A program made the position numbers and the translations under genes. The notes below the pieces were generated by a model. It was not told where the DNA came from. It made no database searches and saw only the letters and a program-made list of their open reading frames with translations. A stretch of DNA of 64,000 nt from Bordetella genomosp. 13 (GTDB lineage Bacteria; Pseudomonadota; Gammaproteobacteria; Burkholderiales; Burkholderiaceae_B): positions 305,578 to 369,577 of the forward strand of contig NZ_VEHL01000007.1 in assembly GCF_007679965.1 (NCBI RefSeq). Reading direction: 5' to 3'. Positions 8,389 through 17,558 of this stretch are shown one piece after another (within the stretch, counting starts at the first letter, position 1; every line of letters begins with the position of its first letter).

Positions 8389-11070
8389 TCATGCCTCGTC
8401 CTCCGCTTCCAGGTTCAACCGCAGGAATGGCATGGCATCGCAGTATTTCAGGTCGTCCGGACGCGCCGCGAAGTTGGCGGCGTAGCCGCCCGCATACTCA
8501 TCGGCCAGGCCCTCGATGGCCGTTCGCCAGCGCGCCAGGATATCGGTCCAGGCCTGCCCCTCGAACGCCTTGCTGGCCTCCGCTTGCGTGACGCCTTGCA
8601 GGCCCAGGTCGGCATCGGCCAGGCCCTGCGCGGCCACCTGCCGCGCGTGGATCTGCGCCAGCACCAGCGCGGCCACGCCGGCCTCGGGCTGCTCGCCAGC
8701 CAGCACGGAAGCATAGAACGGCAGCTGCAGATTCACCGGCCGCGCGCGCGACCAGTCGGACTCGGGGTTGCCGGGCGACATGCCGGTCTTGTAGTCGACG
8801 ATGACGCCGCGGCCATCGGGCAGGCGGTCCATGCGGTCCAGCCGCACCTTCAGCGTCAGCGCGCCGCGCGACCACGTGTGGTCGGCCTCGACCTGGTCGA
8901 TGCCGAACGGCGTGCGCTGCGCCTCGACGTCCAGCCAGTTCGCCAGCACGGTGGCGGCCCGCGCGCATTCCAGCGCGCGCAGCGCCTCGGGATAGTCCGT
9001 CAATGTCTTGTCCGCGGCCTCGGCGATGGCCTGCTCGACCAGCGCGGCCACGCGCTTCTCGGCCATCAGTTCGTGCAGGCGTTCCTGGTCGGGCACCATG
9101 CGCCAGAACTGTTCCAGCGCGCCGTGCAGGAACTGGCCGCGCACGCTCATGGCGGAGGCTTCCGCATAGTCGGCCATCGCGCGGCCGCCCAGGCGATGCC
9201 GCACGAAGGCCCACAGCGGATTGCGCGCCTGCGTGTCCAGCACGTCCAGACCACCGCGCGCGCCCGCCGCGGGATCATTGCCCGTGGGCGCGGGCAGCGG
9301 CGGACCGCGCTCGTCGTCCAGCGATTGCTGCGTCAGCACGGCATTTTCCCGCAGCAGGCGGGGCTGCCAATCGGTCTGGGCCAGGTCGGCGATCAGCGGC
9401 GAGGCACGCAACTCGCGCTCGCCCTCGGTGTGCGCGTGGCTGACGATGATCTCGGGCGCGCAGGTGCACAGCGCGGCATACATGGTCTCGGCCCATTGGC
9501 GCTCGCGCTCGGGCGTGGCGCGCGGCGCGCCCGCCGCGCGCAGCACGGCCAGCGGCAGCAGCGGATTGGGCTTGGGCGACGCGGGCAGCACGTCGTCGGT
9601 CAGCCCCAGGATCCACATGCCGTCCCACGAGCCGCCCTCGGCTTCCAGCAGGCCCAGCACGTCCAGGCGCGCCAGCGGATCGCGCTGCGGCTGGAAGGTG
9701 GTGGCGTCCGCGGCGCGCGCCAGCAGCCGCACCGCGGCCAGGCCGCCTAGGCGGCCGGCGGCCGGCGCCAGGGCGCCGAAGCGGCCCAGCAGTTCGCCGA
9801 ACGCGCCCACCACCTGATAGCCCACGCTGTCCAGCGCCCGCTCGCCGGGATAGCCGAGCGCGCCCAGCGCCGCGCGCATCACGGGCATCCACGCATCGGT
9901 GGTGGCCTGCCCCTTGCGGCCCTGCACGGCGCGCCACGCCTGCATGGCGCGCGGCCAGGCCTCGGCCAGCGCGCTGCCCGCCATGCTGCGCAGCCAGTGC
10001 GACTGGGACAGCATCGGCACGCCATTGCGGCGCCAGCGCGCGTCGGCGGCCGCATGCCACGCGGCCTCGCGCACGTCGCCCGCGCAATGGCCGGCCAGCA
10101 GCGCCGCGCCCATCACGGCGGGCTCGGCGCCGTCGGCGGCTTCCATGCGGGCCAGCGCTTCCAGCCAGGCCAGCGCGGCGCGCACGGCGGGCCACTCCGA
10201 CAGGGGCCGGCCCACGGCCACGTTGAACGCGAAGCCGCCCGCCGCCAGCGCGCGGCCCAGCACGCGGCGCGCGAAGGGCGACTCGTCCTCCAGTTGCGCG
10301 GACACGATCGCATAGCGGCCTTCGGGATGATCGGCCAGCCGCTGCGCGGCCCACGCGGCGGCGCAGCGCCATTCGTCGCCGTGATCGTGCGCGCCGTAGC
10401 GGCACGGCGTGGCGGCGTCGCGTTGCGCATCGCTCAGCCAGCGCAGCTGCGAACCGCCCGCCTGCAGCGCCGACAGCAGCGCCGCGAAACGCGGCGACAC
10501 GTCGGTGAAGCCCGCCAGCACGACGTGCGGCGAGGCGGGCAAGCTGCCGTCCTGCAAGGCGGCCAGCACGCGCTCGTAGATGCGGCTGGCGTCCTCGGCG
10601 TCGATCTCGTCCAGGCGCTGCCGATAGCGGGCGCGCCAACGCGAGAAGCCGCGGTATTCGTCGGTGTCGGTGCCCTGCGGCACGCGCAGGCGCCATTCGT
10701 CCATCAGCGCGTCGGCGTCGGCAGCCAGGCGCGCCGCCTGCACCGTGTCCAGCAGCACGCGGTCGGCCTCTTCGTGGTCGATGGCATCGACCCACAGCAT
10801 CTGCGCGGCGAAAGGGTCCAGGCGGTACGCGGGCAGCGCCGCACCGGCCTCGAAGGCCAGTTCGTCGGCGGCCTCGCCCAGCCAGGCCGACAGCGGCATC
10901 ACGCGGGGCAGCTCGCTGACCTGGCGCTCGCGCCGCAGCAGGCCGGCCAGGTCCAGCACCAGCCGGCGCGCCAGGCGGTTGTTGACGGTGAGGACCAGCG
11001 TGCCGGCGGCGGGCAGCGCGGCCGCCTCGTCCAGGCCGATGGCGGCACGCGTATCAGGGTCGTGGATCAT
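8389..11070 (-). CDS. AddB-like PD-(D/E)XK nuclease (probable DNA repair protein)
   Basis: An 893-residue protein that partners the downstream helicase-nuclease. The N-terminal half looks like an inactivated helicase fold (LVLTVNNRLARRLV, residues about 25-40, takes the place of a Walker A loop and lacks GKT). The C-terminal domain carries the nuclease motif GRGVIVDYKTGMSPG with a following LQLPFYA helix typical of RecB-type nucleases. No clear iron-sulfur cysteine set is visible. In AddAB systems the B subunit recognises recombination hotspots and cuts one strand; whether that holds here is inference. The ATG at MIHDPDTR was preferred to an in-frame start 20 codons upstream. Confidence 0.85.
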   Translation of the reverse strand: MIHDPDTRAAIGLDEAAALPAAGTLVLTVNNRLARRLVLDLAGLLRRERQVSELPRVMPLSAWLGEAADELAFEAGAALPAYRLDPFAAQMLWVDAIDHEEADRVLLDTVQAARLAADADALMDEWRLRVPQGTDTDEYRGFSRWRARYRQRLDEIDAEDASRIYERVLAALQDGSLPASPHVVLAGFTDVSPRFAALLSALQAGGSQLRWLSDAQRDAATPCRYGAHDHGDEWRCAAAWAAQRLADHPEGRYAIVSAQLEDESPFARRVLGRALAAGGFAFNVAVGRPLSEWPAVRAALAWLEALARMEAADGAEPAVMGAALLAGHCAGDVREAAWHAAADARWRRNGVPMLSQSHWLRSMAGSALAEAWPRAMQAWRAVQGRKGQATTDAWMPVMRAALGALGYPGERALDSVGYQVVGAFGELLGRFGALAPAAGRLGGLAAVRLLARAADATTFQPQRDPLARLDVLGLLEAEGGSWDGMWILGLTDDVLPASPKPNPLLPLAVLRAAGAPRATPERERQWAETMYAALCTCAPEIIVSHAHTEGERELRASPLIADLAQTDWQPRLLRENAVLTQQSLDDERGPPLPAPTGNDPAAGARGGLDVLDTQARNPLWAFVRHRLGGRAMADYAEASAMSVRGQFLHGALEQFWRMVPDQERLHELMAEKRVAALVEQAIAEAADKTLTDYPEALRALECARAATVLANWLDVEAQRTPFGIDQVEADHTWSRGALTLKVRLDRMDRLPDGRGVIVDYKTGMSPGNPESDWSRARPVNLQLPFYASVLAGEQPEAGVAALVLAQIHARQVAAQGLADADLGLQGVTQAEASKAFEGQAWTDILARWRTAIEGLADEYAGGYAANFAARPDDLKYCDAMPFLRLNLEAEDEA

Positions 11071-11199
11071 GGCGGGTAGACGGTTCCGAGAATACGCCCG
11101 CACGCGCCGGTCGGGCGGCGTCGTGGCCACGCCGTGCGATGCCGCGGCATCGCGGCGCGCAGGTCCGGGCGAAATCGCAAAGCCGACAGGATACCGCCG

Positions 11200-11331
11200 T
11201 CAGAACCCGCAAAGGGCCGCCAGCGTCTCCCAATTGACGCGCAGGCCGGGCGTCAGATGGCCCACGAACGCCAGCGCCAGCACGGCGGCCAACGCCGCCG
11301 CGCCCACCCAGCGCCACAGGCGTGCGCGCAT
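11200..11331 (-). CDS. Small single-pass membrane protein (43 aa)
   Basis: A short reading frame starting 4 nt after the stop of the MFS transporter gene, so translation is probably coupled. The product begins MRARLWRWVG, has a hydrophobic helix (GAAALAAVLALAFVGHL) and ends with a short polar tail (VNWETLAALCGF). The basic N-terminus suggests an N-in orientation. I do not recognise the family; it could be a small partner of the transporter. It is supported by its position, coding-like composition and a clean start and stop. Confidence 0.55.
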   Translation of the reverse strand: MRARLWRWVGAAALAAVLALAFVGHLTPGLRVNWETLAALCGF

Positions 11332-11334
11332 GGA

Positions 11335-12540
11335 TCAGGCCCCTTGCGCGGCCGGCTGGCCGACGGGCTGTTCCCTCACCGGCAGGCACAGCAGCGCGGC
11401 GGCGACCGCCAGCGCGATCGACACCCACCACACCACGTCGTAGTTGCCGTTGCGCGCGTAGACGTAGCCGCCCAGCCACACGCCGATGAAGCTGCCGATC
11501 TGGTGGCCCAGGAACACGATGCCCGACAGCGTGGCGGCATAGCGCAGGCCGTAGATGTGGCCGATGAGGCCCTGCGTGAGCGGCACGGTGCCCAGCCAGA
11601 ACAGGCCCATCCAGGCCGCGAACACGTACAGCACGGCCGGGGTCAGCGGCATGGCCAGCACCAGCAGGATGCCGAACGCCCGCATCGCGTAGATGACCGA
11701 CAGCAGGCGCTTCTTGCTGTAGCGCCCGCCCAGCTTGCCTGCATAGAAGGAACCGAAGATGTTGAACAGGCCGATCAGCGCGATGGCGGTGGCGCCGTGG
11801 CCGGCGTTCAGGCCCGCGTCCTGCACGAAGGCCGGCAGGTGCAGCGTGACGAACGCGGTGTGGAAGCCGCAGACGAAGTAGCTCCAGAACAGGAAATGGA
11901 ACGACTTGTGCGCCATGGCCTGGCGCACCGCGGCGCCCAGCGACTGCTGCGGCCCGCCGGCCGCATGCGTGGCGCGGCCGCGCAGGAACCAGGCCATCGG
12001 CACCGCCGCCGCGACGAACAGCGACAGCACCCACAGCGCCGGCTGCCAGCCCAGTCCGTCGATGAGGAACTGGCCCGAAGGCACGACCACGAACTGCCCC
12101 ATCGAGCCGCCCGCGCTGGCGATGCCCATGGCGGTGCTGCGCGACGCGGCCGGTACCGAGCGCGCCACGATGGGCAGGATCACGGGAAAGGTGGTGCCGG
12201 CCTGGCCCAGTCCGACCAGCAGCCCGGCGCTGAGATACAGCGAGAATTCGTCGCCGGCATGGCGCGTGCCGATCATGCCCAGCGCGTACAGCAGCGCGCC
12301 CAGCGCGATGGTGCGGCCCGAGCCGTAGCGGTCGGCCATGATGCCCATGAAGATGCAGGCGATGCCCCACACCAGGTTCTGCAGCGCGAAGGCCATGGAG
12401 AAGACCTCGCGCCCCCATTGGTGCGCCAGTCCCATCGGCGGCATGAACAGCCCGAAGGTGGCGCGCACCCCCATGGCCAGCAGGACGACCAGCGTGCCCA
12501 GCGCGACGACGCGCAGCGAGGCGGATTCGGATTGCGGCAT
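11335..12540 (-). CDS. MFS transporter
   Basis: A 401-residue inner-membrane protein with about twelve hydrophobic segments, of the major facilitator superfamily. The loop between helices 2 and 3 reads GIMADRYGSGRTIALG, the MFS signature (G-x-x-x-D-R-x-G-x-x), and a second half-copy is seen in the loop after helix 8 (GGRYSKKRLLSV). The N-terminal PPMGLAHQWGREVFSMAFALQNLVWG resembles the OxlT/monocarboxylate-type branch, so an organic anion is a reasonable guess, but the substrate cannot be read from the sequence. The next gene downstream encodes a 43-residue membrane protein. Confidence 0.9.
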   Translation of the reverse strand: MPQSESASLRVVALGTLVVLLAMGVRATFGLFMPPMGLAHQWGREVFSMAFALQNLVWGIACIFMGIMADRYGSGRTIALGALLYALGMIGTRHAGDEFSLYLSAGLLVGLGQAGTTFPVILPIVARSVPAASRSTAMGIASAGGSMGQFVVVPSGQFLIDGLGWQPALWVLSLFVAAAVPMAWFLRGRATHAAGGPQQSLGAAVRQAMAHKSFHFLFWSYFVCGFHTAFVTLHLPAFVQDAGLNAGHGATAIALIGLFNIFGSFYAGKLGGRYSKKRLLSVIYAMRAFGILLVLAMPLTPAVLYVFAAWMGLFWLGTVPLTQGLIGHIYGLRYAATLSGIVFLGHQIGSFIGVWLGGYVYARNGNYDVVWWVSIALAVAAALLCLPVREQPVGQPAAQGA

Positions 12541-12740
12541 GACACCAGCCTTGTGATGTTGTGATTCGGCGACGCTCCCTCCTCGGAGCGGCCCCGGCGG
12601 CGAACGGGACGATAGCCATCATAGCCGCGATGCCGCCGCGCGCGCGGGATGTCCCCTGGACGAAAGTGGGCCACGGCGGGCGCGACCCGGGGGACTGCTG
12701 GTAGACTTACGGTCTTTCCGCGCGAGCCGTCGCGCGGCGT

Positions 12741-12815
12741 CTCGCCGTAGTTAAATGGATATAACCGGCCCCTCCTAAGGGTCAATTGGTGGTTCGATTC
12801 CACCCGGCGAGGCCA
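12741..12815 (+). tRNA. tRNA-Arg (anticodon CCT)
   Basis: A complete cloverleaf: acceptor CTCGCCG with CGGCGAG, D-arm GTTA...TAAC around AATGGATA, anticodon stem GGCCC/GGGTC (one G-T pair) with loop CTCCTAA giving anticodon CCT, variable loop AATT, T-arm GGTGG TTCGATT CCACC, discriminator G and an encoded CCA. The D-arm and anticodon loop match the AGG-reading tRNA of E. coli. It stands alone; the flanking DNA has no sign of an integrated element. Confidence 0.95.
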
Positions 12816-13070
12816 CCCCTCTTTCCCGCACGGCCCCTCCTTCCTGCCTCCAGAGTTTCCCTGAGCTTGCCCCGCCGGGGCGCGACGCTTTTGCGCATCT
12901 GCAATACGGACCCGATTAAAAGTGTGCAATGATGTGCGGCATGCTTGCGGACCAGCTCAAAAGTCTGTTTAAATTCCGCACGTAACCCACTAATTTGCCT
13001 GGAAATTTTCACCTCTCCCCAGGCATCGGTGGCGCAACATTTCAATACAGGTTCTGGGTCTGCTTACATT

Positions 13071-14438
13071 ATGGCTTCTCATTGGATCCGCGCACTCGCG
13101 ACGACGGCAGCCACCCTGTCGATAGCGGCGGGCGCCTTGTTCTCGGCGCACGCGCAGGCCGCCACCTCGGATCCGTGCAAGGCCAGGCCGTCTTCCACGG
13201 CGTGCAAGAAGCAGAAGCAGGACAAGCCGGCGGCCAAGTCGTCCTCCGCCAAGTCCGCCGCCCCGAAGCCGGCTTCCGGCAAGTCGTCGGCCAAGGCTGA
13301 CGGCAAGACCGCCAAGCAGGCCTCCGCCAAGACAGACGTCAAGGCCTCGTCCAAGAGCGCCGCCGCCAAGAGCAGCACCAAGTCTTCCGCCAAGAGCAGC
13401 GCGTCATCCAGGGCCAAGACCGCGTCCGCCAAGAGCACGTCCGGCAAGTCCTCTTCCAAGGCCAGCGCCGGCAAGAAGCCGGTGATGAGCGCCACCATGA
13501 GCCGCGACGACTTCGCGCCCGCCAAGGCCTCGGCCAAGGGCAAGCGCGGCGTCAAGACCGCCGCCGCCGAACGCGAATCGGCCAGGTCCGCCAAGACGGC
13601 GTCGAAGTCCTCGCCGCGCATGAAGGCCATCGCGCACAAGGCGGTGGCCGACCCGACCGAAGTGGCCGCCGCCGCGAACCCGCGCGCCGACATCGCCGCG
13701 CTGCGTTCCAGCACGGCCTACGTGCAGGACCTCGAAACGTCCGACGTGCTGTTCGCCAAGAACGAGAATGTGGTGCGGCCAATCGCCTCCATCTCGAAAC
13801 TGATGACCGCGCTGGTGGTGGTCGACGCCAACCTGCCCATGGACGAGATGCTGGAGATCTCCGACGAAGACGTCGACATGCTCAAGCACAGCAGCTCGCG
13901 CCTGGTGGTGGGCACGCAGCTGAACCGCGGCGACATGCTGCACCTGGCGCTGATGTCTTCCGAGAACCGCGCGGCGCACGCCCTGGCGCGCAACTATCCG
14001 GGCGGCCTGCCGGCCTTCGTGAAGGCCATGAACCAGAAGGCGCAGGCGCTGGGCATGTCCAGCACGCACTTCGTCGAACCCACCGGCCTGTCCAGCAGCA
14101 ACGTGTCGTCGCCGCGCGACCTGGCCCGCCTGGTGCGCGCCGCCTCGCAGCGTCCGCTGATCCACCGCTACTCCACCGACACCGAGTACGACGTCGAGGT
14201 CAAGACGCGCACGCAGACCTTCCGCAACACCAACCTGCTGGTGCGCAAGCCCGACTGGGACATCAAGGTGTCCAAGACCGGCTACATCAGCGAAGCCGGC
14301 GAATGCCTGGTGATGATGGCCCGCATCGACGGCCGCGACGTGGCCATCGTGCTGCTGGATTCCCAGGGCAAGCTGTCGCGCATCGGCGACGCGGTACGCA
14401 TACGCCGCATCGTGCAGAACCAGGTGGCGATGCTGTAG
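13071..14438 (+). CDS. pbpG: D-alanyl-D-alanine endopeptidase, PBP7/PbpG-like, with Lys/Ala/Ser-rich insert
   Basis: A periplasmic S11-family serine peptidase that cleaves peptidoglycan cross-links. The first 30 residues form a Sec signal peptide ending SAHAQA. Residues about 45-185 are extremely rich in Lys, Ala and Ser. The catalytic domain follows: S240-I-S-K243 (SxxK), S297-E-N299 (SxN) and K402-T-G404. The first in-frame ATG lies 42 codons further upstream, but the ATG at MASHWIRAL precedes the signal peptide and is used here. The typical enzyme has about 310 residues; this one has 455 because of the insert, which could bind acidic polymers or peptidoglycan. A strong hairpin follows the gene. 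Confidence 0.93.
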   Translation: MASHWIRALATTAATLSIAAGALFSAHAQAATSDPCKARPSSTACKKQKQDKPAAKSSSAKSAAPKPASGKSSAKADGKTAKQASAKTDVKASSKSAAAKSSTKSSAKSSASSRAKTASAKSTSGKSSSKASAGKKPVMSATMSRDDFAPAKASAKGKRGVKTAAAERESARSAKTASKSSPRMKAIAHKAVADPTEVAAAANPRADIAALRSSTAYVQDLETSDVLFAKNENVVRPIASISKLMTALVVVDANLPMDEMLEISDEDVDMLKHSSSRLVVGTQLNRGDMLHLALMSSENRAAHALARNYPGGLPAFVKAMNQKAQALGMSSTHFVEPTGLSSSNVSSPRDLARLVRAASQRPLIHRYSTDTEYDVEVKTRTQTFRNTNLLVRKPDWDIKVSKTGYISEAGECLVMMARIDGRDVAIVLLDSQGKLSRIGDAVRIRRIVQNQVAML

Positions 14439-14492
14439 GCCGCCGCGCATCGACCGGCGCCGCCGGGCAGCGCCTCAGCCGCGCAGCGGCAT

Positions 14493-14524
14493 GCAGAAAG
14501 CCAGTCGGTCGACTGGCTTTCTGC
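14493..14524. terminator. Bidirectional terminator between pbpG and the RHH gene
   Basis: A perfect 14-bp stem, GCAGAAAGCCAGTC with GACTGGCTTTCTGC, around a GGTC loop. It lies between two convergent genes. T-rich and A-rich bases inside the arms give a partial U tract on both strands. Confidence 0.8.
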
Positions 14525-14585
14525 TTTCATGCGGCGCGGTACGATTGCCGCCTCGGGCGCGGACCCGCTGGCGGGCGTCGGCCGT

Positions 14586-14966
14586 TCACGCCGCGCGCGC
14601 GTGCAACGTTCCCTGCTCGCCTTCCTCTTCGGGCAGCCCGCGCAGCACCTCGCGCGGGTCCAGCGACCGTATCGCCACGCCCGTATCCACCGGGATGCGG
14701 CCCTGCGCCATCAACAGCTGATAGCGCAGGCAGCACACCCGCAGGAACGACGTGAAATTGGCGGCCTGGCCGCGATGGGCGACCAGTTCGTCGTACAGCC
14801 GCTCGATCAGTTGGGCGACGCGCATGCCGTCGCGTTCGGCGATCTCTTCCAGCACGCGCCAGAACAGCCGTTCCAGCCGCACGCTGGTGGCCGCGCCGTG
14901 CAGGCGCAGCGAGCGCGATTCGGGCGCATACGAATCCGGATTGGCGCTGATGAAGATTTCGCACAT
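14586..14966 (-). CDS. Ribbon-helix-helix domain protein
   Basis: A 126-residue cytoplasmic protein. The segment SRSLRLHGAATSVRLERLFW followed by VLEEIAERDGMRVAQLIERLYDEL matches the RHH_4-type fold found in small proteobacterial proteins: one strand, then two helices that dimerise and insert into the DNA major groove. The C-terminus (about residues 100-126) is acidic and then Ala/Arg-rich. The start MCEIFISANP follows AGGAGCC. The target and role are unknown. It lies apart from its neighbours, convergent with pbpG. Confidence 0.75.
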   Translation of the reverse strand: MCEIFISANPDSYAPESRSLRLHGAATSVRLERLFWRVLEEIAERDGMRVAQLIERLYDELVAHRGQAANFTSFLRVCCLRYQLLMAQGRIPVDTGVAIRSLDPREVLRGLPEEEGEQGTLHARAA

Positions 14967-15110
14967 GGGTGGCTCCTGGCGCGGGGCTGTGCGGCCACTG
15001 TACGATTTCAACGGGTTGGGCGGCAAGGGCCGCCGCCACGCCAGGGGCATGAATGCCTCGACCCGCCATCCGGATCGCCGACTGGGCAGCCCGCCTCGCG
15101 CCGTTGCGGA

Positions 15111-15689
15111 TCAATGCGAGATGCGCGTCCCCAATACTTCCAGGAACTGCGCCAGCCACGCCGGATGCGCCGGCCAGGCGGGCGCGGTGACGAGGTTGCC
15201 GTCGGTGTGCGCCTGGTCGATGCCAATCTCGGCGTACGTGCCGCCGGCCAGCCGCACGTCGGGCGCGCAAGCCGGATAGGCCGAGCACGTTCGTCCCTTC
15301 AGCACCTCGGCCGCGGCCAGCAGCTGGGCGCCGTGGCAGATGGCGGCGATGGGCTTCCTGGCCTGGTCGAAGTGGCGCACGATGTCCAGCACCCGCTCGT
15401 CCAGGCGCAGGTACTCGGGCGCGCGGCCGCCGGGGATGACCAGGCCGTCGTACGCCTGCAGGTCGATCCCGTCGAAATCGTGGTTCAGCTGGAAGCGGTG
15501 GCCGGGCTTCTCGCTGTAGGTCTGCGCGCCTTCGAAATCATGGATGGCGGTGGCGATGGTGTCGCCGGCCTTCTTGTCGGGGCACACGGCATGCACCGCA
15601 TGTCCGACGGCCAGCAGCGTCTGGAAGGGGACCATGGTTTCGTAGTCCTCGGCGTAGTCGCCGACCAGCATCAGCAGTGTCTTGCTCAT
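15111..15689 (-). CDS. DJ-1/PfpI family protein
   Basis: A 192-residue member of the class I glutamine amidotransferase-like superfamily. The nucleophile elbow is AAICHGAQLL, with the conserved Cys at about residue 118, and the YDGLVIPGGRAPEYLR segment matches the conserved GG loop with its Arg-Ala-Pro-Glu motif. Family members act as proteases, deglycases or glyoxalases under stress; the activity of this one is unknown. The start MSKTLLMLVGD lies after GGAGAC. Confidence 0.9.
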   Translation of the reverse strand: MSKTLLMLVGDYAEDYETMVPFQTLLAVGHAVHAVCPDKKAGDTIATAIHDFEGAQTYSEKPGHRFQLNHDFDGIDLQAYDGLVIPGGRAPEYLRLDERVLDIVRHFDQARKPIAAICHGAQLLAAAEVLKGRTCSAYPACAPDVRLAGGTYAEIGIDQAHTDGNLVTAPAWPAHPAWLAQFLEVLGTRISH

Positions 15690-15983
15690 GTCGTCTCCGG
15701 GCAGGGAAGTGGCGCAGCAGCGCCGGAAATCGAGCGGCTGTTGGAATCGTTATCGCTCGGAGCCATTGTCCGCCGTCGCGTGGCCGCGCAGGTGGTATGG
15801 GGCTACCACGCCCCCTCTCCATCACCACGTCGAATGGGACGCCCCGCATTGCGGTGCCGCAGCCGCTGGCTTCCCGGAGAAGTCGCGCCCGCAGCGCGAA
15901 AGCGCGAGGACGAGACTTCGCAGGGACGCCAGCGGCGGCCAGAAGAACACAACAAACCGGCCGCTACATCGACGCCCTCCCGC
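15690..15983. other. Gene-free region between the PfpI gene and ybaK
   Basis: Nearly 300 bp with no coding region I can support. It must hold the promoter of the PfpI gene at its left end. No strong terminator for ybaK or other repeat stands out. Confidence 0.5.
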
Positions 15984-16472
15984 CTACTCCAGCGCCACGC
16001 TCACCGGCTTCGCATCCAGCAACGCCACCAGCGCCTGCGGATCGATACTGACCAGGTACCCCCGCCTGCCGCCGTTGATGTAGATGCGCGGGCATTCCAG
16101 CACCGTGGCCTCGACCCACACCGGCATGCGCTTGCGCGTGCCGAACGGCGAGGTGCCGCCCACTTGATAGCCGGAGTGCCGCTGCGCCACCTCGGGCTTG
16201 CATGGCGCGACCTTCTTCAGTCCTGCCTGGCGGGCCAGGTTCTTGGTGGAGACCTCGCGGTCGCCGTGCATCAGCACGACCAGCGGGCGCGCGTCCTCGT
16301 CTTCCATGATGAGCGTCTTGACCACGGCGTGCGGATCGACCTGCAGTTGCCGCGCCGACTCGGCCGCGCCGCCGTGGTCGACGTAGTCGTAAGGATGCTC
16401 GGTGTAGGCCACCTTGTGCTGCTTCAGGAACTGGGTGGCGGGGGTCTCGGAGACGTGGCGGGCTTTGCTCAT
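15984..16472 (-). CDS. ybaK: Cys-tRNA(Pro) deacylase YbaK/EbsC family
   Basis: A 162-residue editing factor that hydrolyses cysteine mischarged onto tRNA-Pro. The sequence shows the family's features: VVKTLIMEDEDARPLVVLMHGDREVSTKNLAR with the catalytic Lys in VVKTL, the central VGGTSPFGTRKRMPVWVE strip, and the C-terminal YINGGRRGYLVSIDPQAL. The ATG at MSKARHVSE was chosen over in-frame codons about 40 residues upstream because the family starts near there. Confidence 0.93.
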   Translation of the reverse strand: MSKARHVSETPATQFLKQHKVAYTEHPYDYVDHGGAAESARQLQVDPHAVVKTLIMEDEDARPLVVLMHGDREVSTKNLARQAGLKKVAPCKPEVAQRHSGYQVGGTSPFGTRKRMPVWVEATVLECPRIYINGGRRGYLVSIDPQALVALLDAKPVSVALE

Positions 16473-16615
16473 GGGGGAAATCGGGTCGTTCGTCGGCGGC
16501 ACGATGCGCCGCGTGCTGCGGCAGAGTGTAGGCAGGCGGCGCGGACGGCGCAAATGGTGTGTCGGCATCGTCCGGACTTCGGAGGTCGCCTGCACGGCCT
16601 CGGGTTGCTTGCGGG

Positions 16616-17557
16616 CTATCCCCGCGGATGATGCACCGCGTGCAGCGCCTTCAGCCGCTCGCGCGCCACGTGCGTGTAGATCTGCGTGGTGGAGATGTCG
16701 GCATGGCCCAGCAGCATCTGCACCACGCGCAGGTCCGCGCCGTGGTTCAGCAGGTGCGTGGCAAAGGCGTGCCGCAGCACGTGCGGCGACAGCGGCGCGT
16801 GGATGTCGGCCTGCTTCGCATACTTCTTCACCAACTGCCAGAAGGCCTGGCGCGTCATGGCCTGCGCGCGTGCCGTCACGAACAGGGCGTCGCTGATGCG
16901 CGCGCCCGCCAGTGCCGGGCGCGCCTCGCGCAGGTAGCGCTCGATCCAGTGCGCGGCCTCGGCGCCCAGCGGCACCAGCCGGTCCTTGCCGCCTTTGCCC
17001 TGCACCACGCGCACCACGCCTTCGTTCAGGCTGACGTTCAGCGCGTGCAGGTCCACCAATTCGGACACGCGCAGGCCCGTGGCGTACAGCGTTTCCAGCA
17101 TGGCGCGGTCCCGCAGGCCGCGCGGCGTGTCCAGGTCGGGCGCCTTCAGCAGGGCCTCGACCTGCGCCTCGGACAGGGTCTTGGGCAGGCGCGGCGGCTG
17201 CTTGGCGGCCACCAGGGTCAGGCAGGGATCGCGCGGGCTGCGATGCTCGCGCAGCGCCCAGGCGTAGAAGCGCCGCAGCGCGGCCAGGCGGCGGTTGGCG
17301 GTGGTGGGACGGCTTTCCTCGTGGCGCGCGGCGAACCAGGCCTCGATGTGCGCGGTCTCGGCCTGGGCCAGCGCGACGGGCGCGGGCCAGCCGCTGGCGG
17401 CCGGGTTCTCGATCCAGGCGGCGAACGCGGCGAGGTCGCGGCGATAGGCCGCCAGGGTGTTGGCGGCCAGGCCGTCCTCCAGCCAGACGGCGTCGATGAA
17501 GGCATCGATATCGGCCTGCGAGGCCAGGGGTGCGGCGGTGGCGGACATGCCCGGCAT
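16616..17557 (-). CDS. xerD: Site-specific tyrosine recombinase XerD
   Basis: A 313-residue recombinase that with XerC resolves chromosome dimers at dif in an FtsK-dependent way. The N-terminal SAM-like domain (DAVWLEDGLAANTLAAYRRDL) is followed by the catalytic domain with Arg163 (ATGLRVSEL), Lys188 (VQGKGGK), His259 and Arg262 (SPHVLRHAFATHLL), His285 (LLGHADISTTQIYTHV) and the nucleophile Tyr294, all intact. Two ATG codons (residues 1 and 4) are possible starts. Length, HHG spacing and the C-terminal helix mark it as housekeeping XerD, not a phage integrase. It begins 2 nt before the end of a LysR gene, so the two may be co-transcribed. Confidence 0.95.
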   Translation of the reverse strand: MPGMSATAAPLASQADIDAFIDAVWLEDGLAANTLAAYRRDLAAFAAWIENPAASGWPAPVALAQAETAHIEAWFAARHEESRPTTANRRLAALRRFYAWALREHRSPRDPCLTLVAAKQPPRLPKTLSEAQVEALLKAPDLDTPRGLRDRAMLETLYATGLRVSELVDLHALNVSLNEGVVRVVQGKGGKDRLVPLGAEAAHWIERYLREARPALAGARISDALFVTARAQAMTRQAFWQLVKKYAKQADIHAPLSPHVLRHAFATHLLNHGADLRVVQMLLGHADISTTQIYTHVARERLKALHAVHHPRG

Positions 17558-17558
17558 T

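Noticed and set aside
14529..16631. A 700-codon plus-strand frame across the RHH, PfpI and ybaK genes
   Set aside because: It runs opposite three recognisable genes and has no domain of its own; a shadow.
16616..17557. Tyrosine recombinase as a sign of an integrated element near the tRNA-Arg
   Set aside because: Sequence and length match housekeeping XerD. No att-like duplication of the tRNA 3' end or phage genes are present.
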